64,000 nucleotides of DNA from CBDCUI01 sp965223115 (GTDB lineage: Bacteria; Pseudomonadota; Gammaproteobacteria; UBA4575). Within the stretch, counting starts at the first letter, position 1; every line of letters starts with the position of its first letter. Shown here one piece after another: positions 9,106-18,481 of this stretch. The position numbers and the translations under genes are program-made. Where the stretch lies: the NCBI GenBank assembly GCA_965223115.1, contig OZ244982.1, forward strand, positions 1,488,001-1,552,000. Direction: 5' to 3'. The notes beneath the pieces were generated by a model. The model worked only from the letters and a program-made list of their open reading frames with translations. It did not search any database and was not told the DNA's origin.

Positions 9106-10437
9106 CTATATTTGAGTTTCACGGTATTCACCACGCAAGGAATTTGAATATGCATCTGTAATTTCTAAGAGCACAAATTTCCCAATAATGTTTTCAGGTG
9201 CTGCAAAATTGACAACACGATTATTCTCAGTCCTTCCAGAATATTCAAACTTCGACTTTTTTGAATACCCTTCAACTAATACCAGTTGTTCTGTACCAAC
9301 CATTGATTTAGAGCTTTCTGAATAAAACTTATTTATCAACCCCTGTAACTGTTGAAGCCTTTGCTTCTTCACTTCTTGTGGTACGTTATCTTCATATGAT
9401 GCTGCCGGCGTTCCAGGTCTTTGGCTATAAATAAAGCTATAAGATTGATCAAAAACAACTTCTTCTACTAGTTTTATAGTATCTGCAAAATCTTGTTCTG
9501 TTTCTCCGGGGAATCCAACGATAAAGTCAGATGAAATGCTTATATCTGGACGATGTTTTCTTAGTTTTTTTATTTTAGATTTGTATTCGAGCGTTGTATG
9601 GCCTCTTTTCATTGTTGCCAGAATACGATCTGAGCCACTTTGTACAGGTAAATGCACATGATTTACTAGTTCAGTAATTTCTGCATAAGCGTCAATCAAA
9701 TTATCTGAGAACTCAATTGGGTGCGAACTTGTATACCGGATACGCTCAATTCCGTCCACGTTACTTACATAATAAAGCAATAATGAAAAATCTACTGTTT
9801 CACCTTTTCTATCTTTACCCCGATAACCATTTACATTCTGACCTAATAAAGTTACTTCACGGACTCCTTGATTAGCAAGCTGATTAATTTCACTTAACAC
9901 ATCTTCAAGAGATCTACTAAATTCTTCTCCTCGAGTATAAGGAACTACACAATATGAGCAATATTTACTACAACCTTCCATGATCGATACAAATGCTGTC
10001 GGTCCTTTTGAGCTCGCCTCAGGAAGACGGTCAAATTTCTCCATTTCAGGAAATGTAATATCAACTACTGTTTCTTTTTGCCTTTTTGCCTGCTCAAATA
10101 AATCTGGTAAACGGTGAATAGTTTGCGGTCCAAATACTACATCTACTTGGCTCGCACGCTTAGCCAGTGCCTCGCCTTCCTGACTAGCGACACATCCACC
10201 AACACCAATTAATATATTTGGTTTTTTTTCTTTAAACTCCCGCCATTGACCAAGTTGTGAGAAAACTTTTTCTTGAGCTTTTTCACGAATGGAACAAGTA
10301 TTTAACAACAATAAATCTGCATCAAACGGATTTGATGTCATTTCAAAACCGCATTCATGATTAAGTACATTCAGCATTTTCTCTGAATCATACTCATTCA
10401 TTTGACAGCCTTGTGTTTTAACAAAAACTTTTTTCAT
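9106..10437 (-). CDS. miaB: tRNA-2-methylthio-N6-dimethylallyladenosine synthase MiaB
   Basis: A radical-SAM methylthiotransferase that modifies i6A37 of tRNAs reading UNN codons. The 443-residue protein has the N-terminal UPF0004 domain with cluster cysteines 11, 48 and 82 (TQGCQMN, LLNTCSIREKA, GGCVAS), the radical-SAM CxxxCxxC at 156-163 (CSKYCSYC), and a C-terminal TRAM domain. ATG start at 10437, only 2 bases after the stop codon of the preceding polysaccharide gene, so its translation is likely coupled to the sugar locus. Confidence 0.96.
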   Translation of the reverse strand: MKKVFVKTQGCQMNEYDSEKMLNVLNHECGFEMTSNPFDADLLLLNTCSIREKAQEKVFSQLGQWREFKEKKPNILIGVGGCVASQEGEALAKRASQVDVVFGPQTIHRLPDLFEQAKRQKETVVDITFPEMEKFDRLPEASSKGPTAFVSIMEGCSKYCSYCVVPYTRGEEFSRSLEDVLSEINQLANQGVREVTLLGQNVNGYRGKDRKGETVDFSLLLYYVSNVDGIERIRYTSSHPIEFSDNLIDAYAEITELVNHVHLPVQSGSDRILATMKRGHTTLEYKSKIKKLRKHRPDISISSDFIVGFPGETEQDFADTIKLVEEVVFDQSYSFIYSQRPGTPAASYEDNVPQEVKKQRLQQLQGLINKFYSESSKSMVGTEQLVLVEGYSKKSKFEYSGRTENNRVVNFAAPENIIGKFVLLEITDAYSNSLRGEYRETQI

Positions 10438-10439
10438 TA

Positions 10440-12335
10440 TTAATGCATCACCTTATGTACAGGATCGATCATTACACCAGCATTTACTACAGATTGGTGG
10501 TTCTCCATATATTCAGGAATGATAGATTTTAATGCCATTACAATTTCTTCTCGATCTCTATGCTCACAGGCATGTAATATATCATCTAGCTTATTAGACA
10601 AAATATCCCAATCAAGCTTTCTAGACTCTGCCAGTAATATCTTTGGGTGCTTAGTTCCAGTATAATCCTCTGCAGAATGGAATAACTCTTCATATAATTT
10701 TTCACCAGGCCGCAAACCAATTATCTCAATCTCAATGTCTTCGTCTGGATCAAAACCTGACAAACGAATCATTTGCCTTGCTAAATCATAGATTTTAATT
10801 GGTTCTCCCATATCTAATACAAATATCTCTCCACCTCTACCCATTGTAGCCGCTTGTAAAATCAGACTAACTGCTTCAGGTATACTCATAAAATATCGTG
10901 TAATCTCTTTATGAGTAACGGTGACAGGCCCTCCATCCTGAATTTGTTCTCTAAACAATGGGACCACAGAACCTGTAGAGCCTAGAACATTCCCAAATCG
11001 AGTTGTTATAAATTGAGTCGTGGTTTGTGAATTTAAAACCTGACATAATATTTCTGCAGCACGCTTTGTTGCTCCCATAATACTTGTCGGATTTACTGCT
11101 TTGTCAGTAGATACCATTACAAATTTTTTCACTTTGTGTTTAACTGCCACTTCTGCTAATTGCTTAGTACCGAAAATATTTGTTTTCACTCCTTCAATAA
11201 TATTATCTTCAATAATAGGCACATGTTTATATGCCGCAGCATGTAAAACAATATTTGGACTATAGTGCAAAAATATTTCATCTAAAGACTTAGAATCTCG
11301 CACATCACTCAATAGAGGAATTACTTCTATACTGTCGCCATCTACAATACCACCAAGATTTTTTGCGATCGTGTATAAATTAAATTCATTTTGCTCAAGC
11401 AATATTAGCTTACTTGGCTTATATCGTAATGCCTGTCGACATAACTCAGACCCAATAGATCCTCCCGCCCCCGTCACTAAAACACATTCATTTTCAATAA
11501 ACTTATTTATAGCATAATCATCTAACTTTACGACTTCTCGACCTAACAAATCTTCTATATTTACATCACGTAAACGAGAAATATCAACACTTTGGTCATT
11601 TGCTTCTACTAATGATGGAATTGTTTGGCAAGCGATATTATGAGTATTACATGTTTTTAAGATCTCTCTCATAACATTAGCATCAATATCCCGAATACAT
11701 ATAATTACTAACTCAATATTATATGCATCAATGATATGATCTATTTTATTTAAATTATCGAGAACTCGCACACCATGTATATCACGCCCTAATTTATTAT
11801 TTGAATCGTCCACAAAACCAATAGGCATATATTCATCTGCCCTCAACATATCTCTTACTAACATCTCTCCTGCCTGTCCAGCACCTACGATTAATACTCT
11901 TTTACCATGAGTACGCCGTAAATATAAATGATGATCCTTAAACCATCTATAACATAAACGTGGACCACTAATCCCGAGAAACAAAAACAATGGATATAAA
12001 ATTAAAATTGAACGAGGAATATTTTCTAATCGAAATACTAAGAATACACTTAATACCGTAAAGCCAACACCAATTACTACTGCTTTCATGATTTGTATAA
12101 TGTCTGGGATAGAAGCGAATCTCCAAATGCCTCTATACAAGCCAAAATACCAATAACTTGCCGTTTGAATTATGAGCGCTGTAATTAATAAGCGATAAAT
12201 ACCCTGCCAATAAAATTCTGGAATAACATTTAAATTAAACCTAAGCCAATACGCAAGGATCAGTGCTACAGGAATCCAAATAATGTCATGCAAAAACGCA
12301 AACCACCGATGCATTAAAAATGAAAAATATCTCAA
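10440..12335 (-). CDS. Membrane-anchored UDP-N-acetylglucosamine 4,6-dehydratase (WbpM/CapD family)
   Basis: 631 residues: four to five N-terminal membrane helices (about residues 10-125), a first Rossmann-like domain with GAGQAGE at 151-157, and a second, catalytic SDR domain with GAGGSIGSE at 289-297 and STDKAVNPTSIMGATKR at 409-425, in which methionine takes the place of the usual SDR tyrosine, as in WbpM. These enzymes convert UDP-GlcNAc to UDP-4-keto-6-deoxy-GlcNAc, the branch point to D-QuiNAc and D-FucNAc. A TTG at 12335 overlaps the stop of the gene in front (TTGA); an in-frame ATG at 12314 is an alternative start. Together with the two genes before it, this forms a WbpV/K-WbpL-WbpM-like trio. 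Confidence 0.9.
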   Translation of the reverse strand: MRYFSFLMHRWFAFLHDIIWIPVALILAYWLRFNLNVIPEFYWQGIYRLLITALIIQTASYWYFGLYRGIWRFASIPDIIQIMKAVVIGVGFTVLSVFLVFRLENIPRSILILYPLFLFLGISGPRLCYRWFKDHHLYLRRTHGKRVLIVGAGQAGEMLVRDMLRADEYMPIGFVDDSNNKLGRDIHGVRVLDNLNKIDHIIDAYNIELVIICIRDIDANVMREILKTCNTHNIACQTIPSLVEANDQSVDISRLRDVNIEDLLGREVVKLDDYAINKFIENECVLVTGAGGSIGSELCRQALRYKPSKLILLEQNEFNLYTIAKNLGGIVDGDSIEVIPLLSDVRDSKSLDEIFLHYSPNIVLHAAAYKHVPIIEDNIIEGVKTNIFGTKQLAEVAVKHKVKKFVMVSTDKAVNPTSIMGATKRAAEILCQVLNSQTTTQFITTRFGNVLGSTGSVVPLFREQIQDGGPVTVTHKEITRYFMSIPEAVSLILQAATMGRGGEIFVLDMGEPIKIYDLARQMIRLSGFDPDEDIEIEIIGLRPGEKLYEELFHSAEDYTGTKHPKILLAESRKLDWDILSNKLDDILHACEHRDREEIVMALKSIIPEYMENHQSVVNAGVMIDPVHKVMH

Positions 12336-13360
12336 GGAGTGTTACCTGATTTTGTATTTAATCTTGTGACTAAAACAATAATAGCCACATAGACAATAAA
12401 CCATAAAAATAAAGTATATATAGTTAATGTTGTACTACTTTTTAACTGTAAAACAATCACAGTTATAGCGACAGCTAGCATCAAAATATACTCTAATATA
12501 GCAGTTTTCTTATGCCCCAAACCACTTTGAACAAGCATTTGATAATAGTGAGATTTGTGTGCTTCCCAAATTTTTTTACCATTTAATGCACGTTTGACTA
12601 AGGTCACTGTGGCATCCACTAAGAATGGTGAAAATATTAGCAAAGGAGCCCACCAACCAAATATTTTTAATTCAATTCCCCATAACGAAAAAAATGCTAC
12701 TAGATAGCCCATCGAAATAGAACCAACATCACCCATGAATAATTTTGCTGGTGGAAAATTATGAATCAAAAACCCTAGGTTAGCTGCTGCGATAATGCAT
12801 GCAAGTAACACATATAAAGTATGGCCTGCTAACCAACCTAACCCAGCTAGACAAAGAAAACCTATAAAGCCCATACCCCCTGCCAAACCATCCATACCGT
12901 CCATAAAATTGTATAAATTTATCATCCATACGACTACTAATATTGTTAATGTATTTGCTACATAGTTATTGTCACTAAACAAATTTAAAGATAATTCCAA
13001 CTCAGAAAATCCAACTCCTGCTAACACCAGAAATAATGCAGCAATAATATGTGCAGATAGTCTCCATAACTGGGGCACTGAATATTTATCATCTAGGTAT
13101 GAAACTGCAACCAATATGCATAGACCCGCTAATATATAGTAATGAAGTATTTTTACATCAAAGACAAAACTAATTATCAGCCACATAGTGGCTACTATTG
13201 TAACAATAGCAATGCCGCCAGTTCTTGGTTTAGGTACATCATGCAAAGAACGGTGAGTAGGCTCATCAAGAATATAAAGCTGAGATGATGGTTTTGAAAG
13301 TAAAAAACAAAATAACCACACTAAAACTGCAGCACACAGAACTATCAATATATTTATCAT
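12332..13360 (-). CDS. Polyprenyl-phosphate sugar-1-phosphate transferase (WbpL/WecA family)
   Basis: A 342-residue polytopic inner-membrane protein of the MraY/WecA superfamily. The diagnostic cytoplasmic loops are readable: DD at 90-91 (SYLDDKYS), NFMDGMDGLAG at 151-161, and FMGDVGS near 208-214, followed by a basic loop with AHKSHYYQ. Such enzymes start an O-unit by moving a sugar-1-phosphate from a UDP-sugar to undecaprenyl phosphate. Its neighbours suggest a 6-deoxy-HexNAc (D-QuiNAc or D-FucNAc) as the first sugar, as with WbpL, but GlcNAc is possible. It overlaps both neighbours by 4 bases, a tight operon. Confidence 0.9.
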   Translation of the reverse strand: MINILIVLCAAVLVWLFCFLLSKPSSQLYILDEPTHRSLHDVPKPRTGGIAIVTIVATMWLIISFVFDVKILHYYILAGLCILVAVSYLDDKYSVPQLWRLSAHIIAALFLVLAGVGFSELELSLNLFSDNNYVANTLTILVVVWMINLYNFMDGMDGLAGGMGFIGFLCLAGLGWLAGHTLYVLLACIIAAANLGFLIHNFPPAKLFMGDVGSISMGYLVAFFSLWGIELKIFGWWAPLLIFSPFLVDATVTLVKRALNGKKIWEAHKSHYYQMLVQSGLGHKKTAILEYILMLAVAITVIVLQLKSSTTLTIYTLFLWFIVYVAIIVLVTRLNTKSGNTP

Positions 13361-14343
13361 TTCAAATTTAAGTTTGAAATGATATCTGACATTGAATTAT
13401 ACGCAGTATGACTAGGTACAAACCCAAGTTCAGTCTTAATTTTATCAGAGCTGTAAAATGAGTTCCCTATAAGCTTTTGTAAATTATCTGAGTCTAATAG
13501 TAAACGCTTACCACTGATCATTTTAAAAAGGTCACCTATTTTTGCTAATAATTTTAAACTACTAACTGGCAAACCCCAAGAAGGCACACTTCTCCCCATA
13601 GACAAAAGAATATTTTCATACAATTCACGTGTCGAGTAATCAATACCATCGCTTACTATATATATTTTCCCCGAACTTATATCATTTGATGCCACCTTGA
13701 TCGCTCCTGATACAACGTCATCAACATGCACCATAGAACGCTTATTAATTATTTTAGGTAATGGAGGAAATTGATTTTTAGAAATTGCTTTTATCATTTT
13801 TGGCAAATTACCTTTATCAGTATTTCCATACACCATGGGTAATCTCAAAACAGTAGGGTGTTTAACATATTTACCATGAAGAACCAAATTCTCTGCAGCC
13901 AATTTGCTTTTCCCATATGCTGATATAGGTAATGATTGTGTATTTTCATCCAACCGTGTATGACATTCTTCGCCCATAGCTTTAACACTGCTAAAAAAAA
14001 TAAATTTTTTAACCTTAGCTATTTTTGCTGATTCAAGCAAAACACGAGTGCCTTCTACATTAGTTTTGAAATATAATTGATCTTGCCTATGACCATCTAC
14101 TAATGCATGAGTCCTACCGGCCAAATGGAAAATAACATCAACATCTCGAATGGCTTTTTTTGGTACCTCCTGTTGCCCAAGCTCATATATAAAACTTTCG
14201 TCCCACTTTCCTTCACTACGAGAACGTAATAGTACTTTTACATATGCTCCTTGTTTAGAAAGTTCAGCACACAAGCTTGAGCCTATAAACCCTGATGCGC
14301 CCGTTACTAAATAAACTTTACCCAACATTTTCTCTTGCAACAT
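13357..14343 (-). CDS. NAD-dependent epimerase/reductase, probably UDP-4-keto-6-deoxy-HexNAc 4-reductase (WbpV/WbpK type)
   Basis: An extended SDR of 328 residues with the cofactor loop GASGFIGS at 15-22 and the catalytic YGKSK (Tyr143, Lys147) after a conserved FFSSVKAMGE serine segment. In loci of this type the enzyme reduces the 4-keto product of the WbpM dehydratase, giving UDP-D-QuiNAc or UDP-D-FucNAc; the sequence alone does not settle the stereochemistry. ATG at 14343; an internal ATG at 14328 gives the more usual start just before the first beta strand. It overlaps the transferase gene by 4 bases. Confidence 0.82.
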   Translation of the reverse strand: MLQEKMLGKVYLVTGASGFIGSSLCAELSKQGAYVKVLLRSRSEGKWDESFIYELGQQEVPKKAIRDVDVIFHLAGRTHALVDGHRQDQLYFKTNVEGTRVLLESAKIAKVKKFIFFSSVKAMGEECHTRLDENTQSLPISAYGKSKLAAENLVLHGKYVKHPTVLRLPMVYGNTDKGNLPKMIKAISKNQFPPLPKIINKRSMVHVDDVVSGAIKVASNDISSGKIYIVSDGIDYSTRELYENILLSMGRSVPSWGLPVSSLKLLAKIGDLFKMISGKRLLLDSDNLQKLIGNSFYSSDKIKTELGFVPSHTAYNSMSDIISNLNLK

Positions 14344-14424
14344 ATATTAATAATATGCTTATTTAATATATATTTATATGACTTTCTATATTCTGGACAA
14401 AACAAGATTCTTTTTTACACTCAG

Positions 14425-15246
14425 TCAATATATCCCTCCCCACTTCTTCCAATAAATCAAAACAGATTTAATCGTTTCTAGCTTTAACCTAAAATTATTA
14501 TGTGTGCCTCGTGTCCATAAATGGGTAACTTTAACACTTGGCACATATGCTGATTGTGTAATTTGTAATGTACGTCTGCCAATATCTGCATCTTCCATAT
14601 ATAAGAAAAAATGTTGATCAAACCCATTTAACCTTTGAAATATCCTTGTCCTAAAAAACATAAAACACCCAGATGGAAATGGAACATTCAATATTTCTTT
14701 ATCATAATTGCAGTCACGCATTTCAAATGTATCCATTCTTTTTTTAAATTTATTTTTAATAAATTTTGGGGCATAACTTCTTAGATACATATCAAATAAA
14801 GTTGGGTTCTTCTTGCATAAATATACTTGAACTTGATCTGTGCCGTATATAGCTGGTGATAATAATCCTACAGTTTTTCTCTTCTGCATATATTTTATTG
14901 CTTCTAAAAATGAATCATCATACACATAAACATCTGGATTCATCACAATATGATAATCTGAATCAAGTTCTTCTAAAACTGCATTATTCCCACCACTATA
15001 TCCACTGTTAATATTATTTCTTATAATCACATATGTAACAGGAGAGATATCGATTGATTTAAGCATGCTATTTACAGCATCATAAAATACAATATCTTTG
15101 GAATTATCTACTAGAAATAGTTTAAATTTAACATCAAATTCACTATGTGCACTTATTGCTGCACGCCTAAATAAACACAGTGTTTTTTTTAGAACTTTTA
15201 TGTCTTGCCTGTATAGAACAATGCAGGCTGATATAGTGGCATACAT
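14425..15246 (-). CDS. Glycosyltransferase family 2
   Basis: 273 residues from the ATG at 15246, which I prefer to an in-frame TTG four codons upstream because it sits directly before the first beta strand (ISACIVLYRQD). The GT-A fold is shown by SGYSGGNNAVLEE, the DxD-like MNPDVYV, and the acceptor-side FFLYMEDADIGRR. This resembles rhamnosyltransferase-like GT2 enzymes that add sugars to lipid-linked O-units on the cytoplasmic face. Donor and acceptor cannot be told. Separated by 81 bases from the reductase gene and by 137 from the epimerase gene. Confidence 0.85.
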   Translation of the reverse strand: MYATISACIVLYRQDIKVLKKTLCLFRRAAISAHSEFDVKFKLFLVDNSKDIVFYDAVNSMLKSIDISPVTYVIIRNNINSGYSGGNNAVLEELDSDYHIVMNPDVYVYDDSFLEAIKYMQKRKTVGLLSPAIYGTDQVQVYLCKKNPTLFDMYLRSYAPKFIKNKFKKRMDTFEMRDCNYDKEILNVPFPSGCFMFFRTRIFQRLNGFDQHFFLYMEDADIGRRTLQITQSAYVPSVKVTHLWTRGTHNNFRLKLETIKSVLIYWKKWGGIY

Positions 15247-15383
15247 AATGAGTATCAATTGTTATTATACTTTTTTACAAACTATTCTAGTTTTTTCTTC
15301 TGTAGCTTAATATGGTTACATTAGTATATAAAACTTTACTATGACACCATATTTTAAATAAAAAACCTGCTACAAGATTTAGC

Positions 15384-16514
15384 TCACTTATGTTTATACC
15401 ATACTGTTCTATTTATATAATCAGTATAACTAATGATTATTCGTGCAATTTTTTCTGACACTTTTTCTTGGTCGTAATCATGTACTATTTTATTATCAGA
15501 TTTGTTTTCAATATGTTGTGATGTAACTATCTCAACAGATTCAATAATCCGATTAGATTTAATATCACTCATTATCAATACGCCTTGATCCATACCTTCG
15601 GGGCGTTCATGTGCTTGACGTATTGTTATAGCAGGTAAATTTAGTATTGAAGCCTCTTCAGTAATTGTCCCACTATCAGAAATAATACAAAACGCATTTC
15701 TCTGAAGTTTAATGTAGTCTAAAAAACCAAAAGCTGTTATGAATTTTATATTTTGGTCATCTTCGTTAATACCAATTTCAGTTAAGCGTTGTTTCGTCCT
15801 TGGGTGTGTAGAGAATAATATTTGATAATTGTATTTCTTTACTAATAGCCTTAACGTATCTAATAAATTTTCTAAACGTTTTTTACAATCTACATTTTCT
15901 TCTCTGTGTGCACTGACTAAAATATATTTACCCTGTGTAAGTTCTAATCTTTTTAAAATATCTGAATTTCCAATTTTTGAGGCATAATAATTTAAAACCT
16001 CATACATAGTAGAACCAATTTTAATTATCGTCTCTGGCTTTATGCCTTCTTGAATTAAATAACGCCTTGCATGCTCTGTTAAAGGCATATTTATATCGCT
16101 AATATGATCTATAATACGTCTATTAATCTCCTCTGGAACTCGTTCATCAAAACACCGATTACCAGCTTCCATATGAAATACAGGAATTTTTAAACGCTTT
16201 GCAGCAATACCTGACAAACATGAATTTGTATCTCCATAAATAAGCACAGCATCTGGAAGCTCTTCAGACAAAACATTATGAGCTTTTATAATTGTATTAC
16301 CAATAGTCTCTGATGATGAATTTTTAGCTACATCTAAAAAATACTTTGGTTTGCTTATTTCTAACTCATTAAAAAATACTTCATTTAATTCGTAACTATA
16401 GTTTTGACCAGAGTGAATCAATACATGATTAAAATGCTTATCAAGTTCCGCTATTACGCGACTAAGCTTAATTAATTCAGGACGTGTCCCAACAATAGTT
16501 GCTACTTTTAACAT
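15384..16514 (-). CDS. UDP-N-acetylhexosamine 2-epimerase (WecB-like; WbjD/FnlC/WbvD type)
   Basis: A 376-residue non-hydrolysing C2-epimerase with GTRPELIKL at the start, HMEAGNRCFDERVPEEINR in the middle (family active-site region), and SDSGTITEEASIL, the uridine/phosphate-binding end. Because it directly follows an FnlA-like dehydratase and an RmlD-like reductase, its substrate is most likely the 2-acetamido-2,6-dideoxy-L-hexose made by them rather than UDP-GlcNAc, giving UDP-L-FucNAc or UDP-L-QuiNAc. Starts 11 bases after the dehydratase gene ends. Confidence 0.88.
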   Translation of the reverse strand: MLKVATIVGTRPELIKLSRVIAELDKHFNHVLIHSGQNYSYELNEVFFNELEISKPKYFLDVAKNSSSETIGNTIIKAHNVLSEELPDAVLIYGDTNSCLSGIAAKRLKIPVFHMEAGNRCFDERVPEEINRRIIDHISDINMPLTEHARRYLIQEGIKPETIIKIGSTMYEVLNYYASKIGNSDILKRLELTQGKYILVSAHREENVDCKKRLENLLDTLRLLVKKYNYQILFSTHPRTKQRLTEIGINEDDQNIKFITAFGFLDYIKLQRNAFCIISDSGTITEEASILNLPAITIRQAHERPEGMDQGVLIMSDIKSNRIIESVEIVTSQHIENKSDNKIVHDYDQEKVSEKIARIIISYTDYINRTVWYKHK

Positions 16515-16525
16515 TATTAATTTAA

Positions 16526-17590
16526 CTAAACTAGCAACTCTTGTGAATTTTTAATAACATCTTGATCCATCAACAACTTATGTGATCGTAAAAGAGCTGT
16601 AGTTTCTTGCAAATCCACAACATCCTCTCCAGAGCTATATTCTTTATTCAAAACTTGTGAAGACTTTGATGTTAAGCAAAGTTCTGGAAGCATAGGCAAA
16701 ATTACATAAAACTTATCTCTACTAATAGTATGTCGACATTCTTCTTCTGAAACCAAAATTTCATGCAGTTTTTCACCAGGTCTTTCACCAATAATTTCCA
16801 CTGATATATTTCTATCACCAATTAAACTTGAAGCAATATTCGCTACTGTTGCTGAAGGCACACGAGGAATATATGTTTCACCAACATTTGCATTCTGCAA
16901 TGCAGCAAATATTAAGTCTACCGCCTCATTCAAACTTAAAAGAAACCTTGTCATATTTGGGTTTGTCAATGTAACTGGACCACCATTCTTAATCTGTTCC
17001 CTGAATAGAGGGATTACAGAACCACGAGATGCCAATACATTCCCATACCTAACACAAACAAACCGCGTATTGGGTGCAAGTACATTCGCAGAGATAAATA
17101 TTCTTTCTTGTATAGCTTTTGTCATGCCCATTACATTAACAGGTTTACAAGCTTTATCAGTACTGACACCCAATACCGTTTCAGTTTGATAATCATTTTC
17201 AATTATCGCACTTACAATATTTTGGACACCTACACAATTAGTTTGCACAGCCTGGCTAGGAAAATATTCGCAAGTAGGAACTTGTTTTAAAGCCGCAGCA
17301 TTGATCACGATATCTGCATTTTTTACAGCTGCACATACATCATGATAATCACGAATATCTCCTATACGAAATTCTAAAATATGTTTAAAGTTGTTATAGA
17401 TAACTTCATCAGTTGAAACTGTTTTATGTAAGTACTCCATGCGCATATTGTGTTGCTTTGCTTCATCGCGAGATAACACAATAACTTTTTCTGGTAGGCC
17501 TAAGTCACCAGCTAACAATCTACGCACAAGTGTTTTACCTAATGACCCAGTACCACCCGTTACTAATATTTTTTTGTCTTGAAGATACAT
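16526..17590 (-). CDS. UDP-GlcNAc 4,6-dehydratase/5-epimerase (FnlA/WbjB/CapE family)
   Basis: A soluble 354-residue SDR. TGGTGSLG at 11-18 binds NADP; STDKACKP (143-150) and the MxxxK pair Met154/Lys158 (VMGMTK) replace the classical SDR tyrosine motif, as in the FlaA1-like dehydratases. RYGNVLASRGSVIPLF and RPGEKLHE complete the signature. These enzymes remove water from UDP-GlcNAc with C5 (and C3) inversion, opening the L-sugar branch. It follows the reductase gene by 19 bases and precedes the 2-epimerase by 11, the standard three-gene cassette. Confidence 0.92.
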   Translation of the reverse strand: MYLQDKKILVTGGTGSLGKTLVRRLLAGDLGLPEKVIVLSRDEAKQHNMRMEYLHKTVSTDEVIYNNFKHILEFRIGDIRDYHDVCAAVKNADIVINAAALKQVPTCEYFPSQAVQTNCVGVQNIVSAIIENDYQTETVLGVSTDKACKPVNVMGMTKAIQERIFISANVLAPNTRFVCVRYGNVLASRGSVIPLFREQIKNGGPVTLTNPNMTRFLLSLNEAVDLIFAALQNANVGETYIPRVPSATVANIASSLIGDRNISVEIIGERPGEKLHEILVSEEECRHTISRDKFYVILPMLPELCLTSKSSQVLNKEYSSGEDVVDLQETTALLRSHKLLMDQDVIKNSQELLV

Positions 17591-17609
17591 AACTATATAT
17601 AAGGTTTGT

Positions 17610-18479
17610 TTATTCTCTACGGCTAATTATTTGAGAAACCAACCCGTCTAGCATAACGTCCCAAGAAGGTGATTTATACCCTATTTTAGTGCTAAATTTT
17701 GACCCATCTAAGCTGCGATCACATTTAAGATTCTCTTCTCTCTCAATTTCTACATCTACCCTATTCAGTTTTTTTGAAAGGCTGCATAACAAATCGTATT
17801 TACTTATAGGCTGAGAGCTCACATGCCAGATCCCTGTCAACTCTTTATGCTTAACAATTAACTCCTCAATTATTGAGGCTAATTCAATGGTTGTGAAGCC
17901 TGAGTAAATTGCATTTGCATACCCTTGTATTTTACCATGTTGAGAAAGAAACCATTCAATGAGACCTTGATACCTCGATAGCTCTAAGCCAATAATAGAT
18001 GTGCGCAGTGTAATTGCATTCTTAGAAACAACCTCGCCCAATAGTTTCGTGCGACCATATAAATCTCTTGCATCAGGTATGTCTGATTCAGAGCAATTTC
18101 CTTTTTCACCTGAAAATACACAGTCTGTACTAATTTGTATTAATCTAAAATTTCTCTTTTCACATAAATATGAAAGCTGATGTGGCCACAAAGCGTTTAC
18201 TTTTATACTACTAATCGCATCTTTTGATTCTTTTCTTTGCTTAACAACACCAATACAATTAACCACAACTTGTGGTTTTAATTCATCTAAAATATTTTCA
18301 ATTTTGCTTAATGCAAATACATCAACTTCAAATTTAGCATTTTTTGAATCAAATAGTTCATACGAATGATATACACTGGGGTCTCCATGCAGAGTTACCC
18401 AAACCTGGTGACGATGAGAGTAAGATTTAAGCAATTGATGACCTAACATTCCGTCACCACCAAATATAAGAATTCTCAT
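17610..18479 (-). CDS. RmlD-like NAD(P)H-dependent 4-reductase of the L-HexNAc branch
   Basis: 289 residues from the ATG at 18479. This start lies 2 bases after the stop of the upstream gene and directly before the first beta strand (MRILIFGGDGMLG); a longer frame from 18509 would overlap that gene. Motifs: GGDGMLG at 7-13, STDCVFSG at 117-124 and YGRTK (Tyr141, Lys145), as in dTDP-4-dehydrorhamnose reductase RmlD. It ends soon after the SDR fold and has no C-terminal cupin domain, unlike the approximately 370-residue WbjC/CapF of L-FucNAc synthesis; this resembles the shorter reductases reported for UDP-L-RhaNAc/L-QuiNAc pathways (WbvR/QnlA type). Product assignment is inference. Confidence 0.85.
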   Translation of the reverse strand: MRILIFGGDGMLGHQLLKSYSHRHQVWVTLHGDPSVYHSYELFDSKNAKFEVDVFALSKIENILDELKPQVVVNCIGVVKQRKESKDAISSIKVNALWPHQLSYLCEKRNFRLIQISTDCVFSGEKGNCSESDIPDARDLYGRTKLLGEVVSKNAITLRTSIIGLELSRYQGLIEWFLSQHGKIQGYANAIYSGFTTIELASIIEELIVKHKELTGIWHVSSQPISKYDLLCSLSKKLNRVDVEIEREENLKCDRSLDGSKFSTKIGYKSPSWDVMLDGLVSQIISRRE

Positions 18480-18481
18480 AT

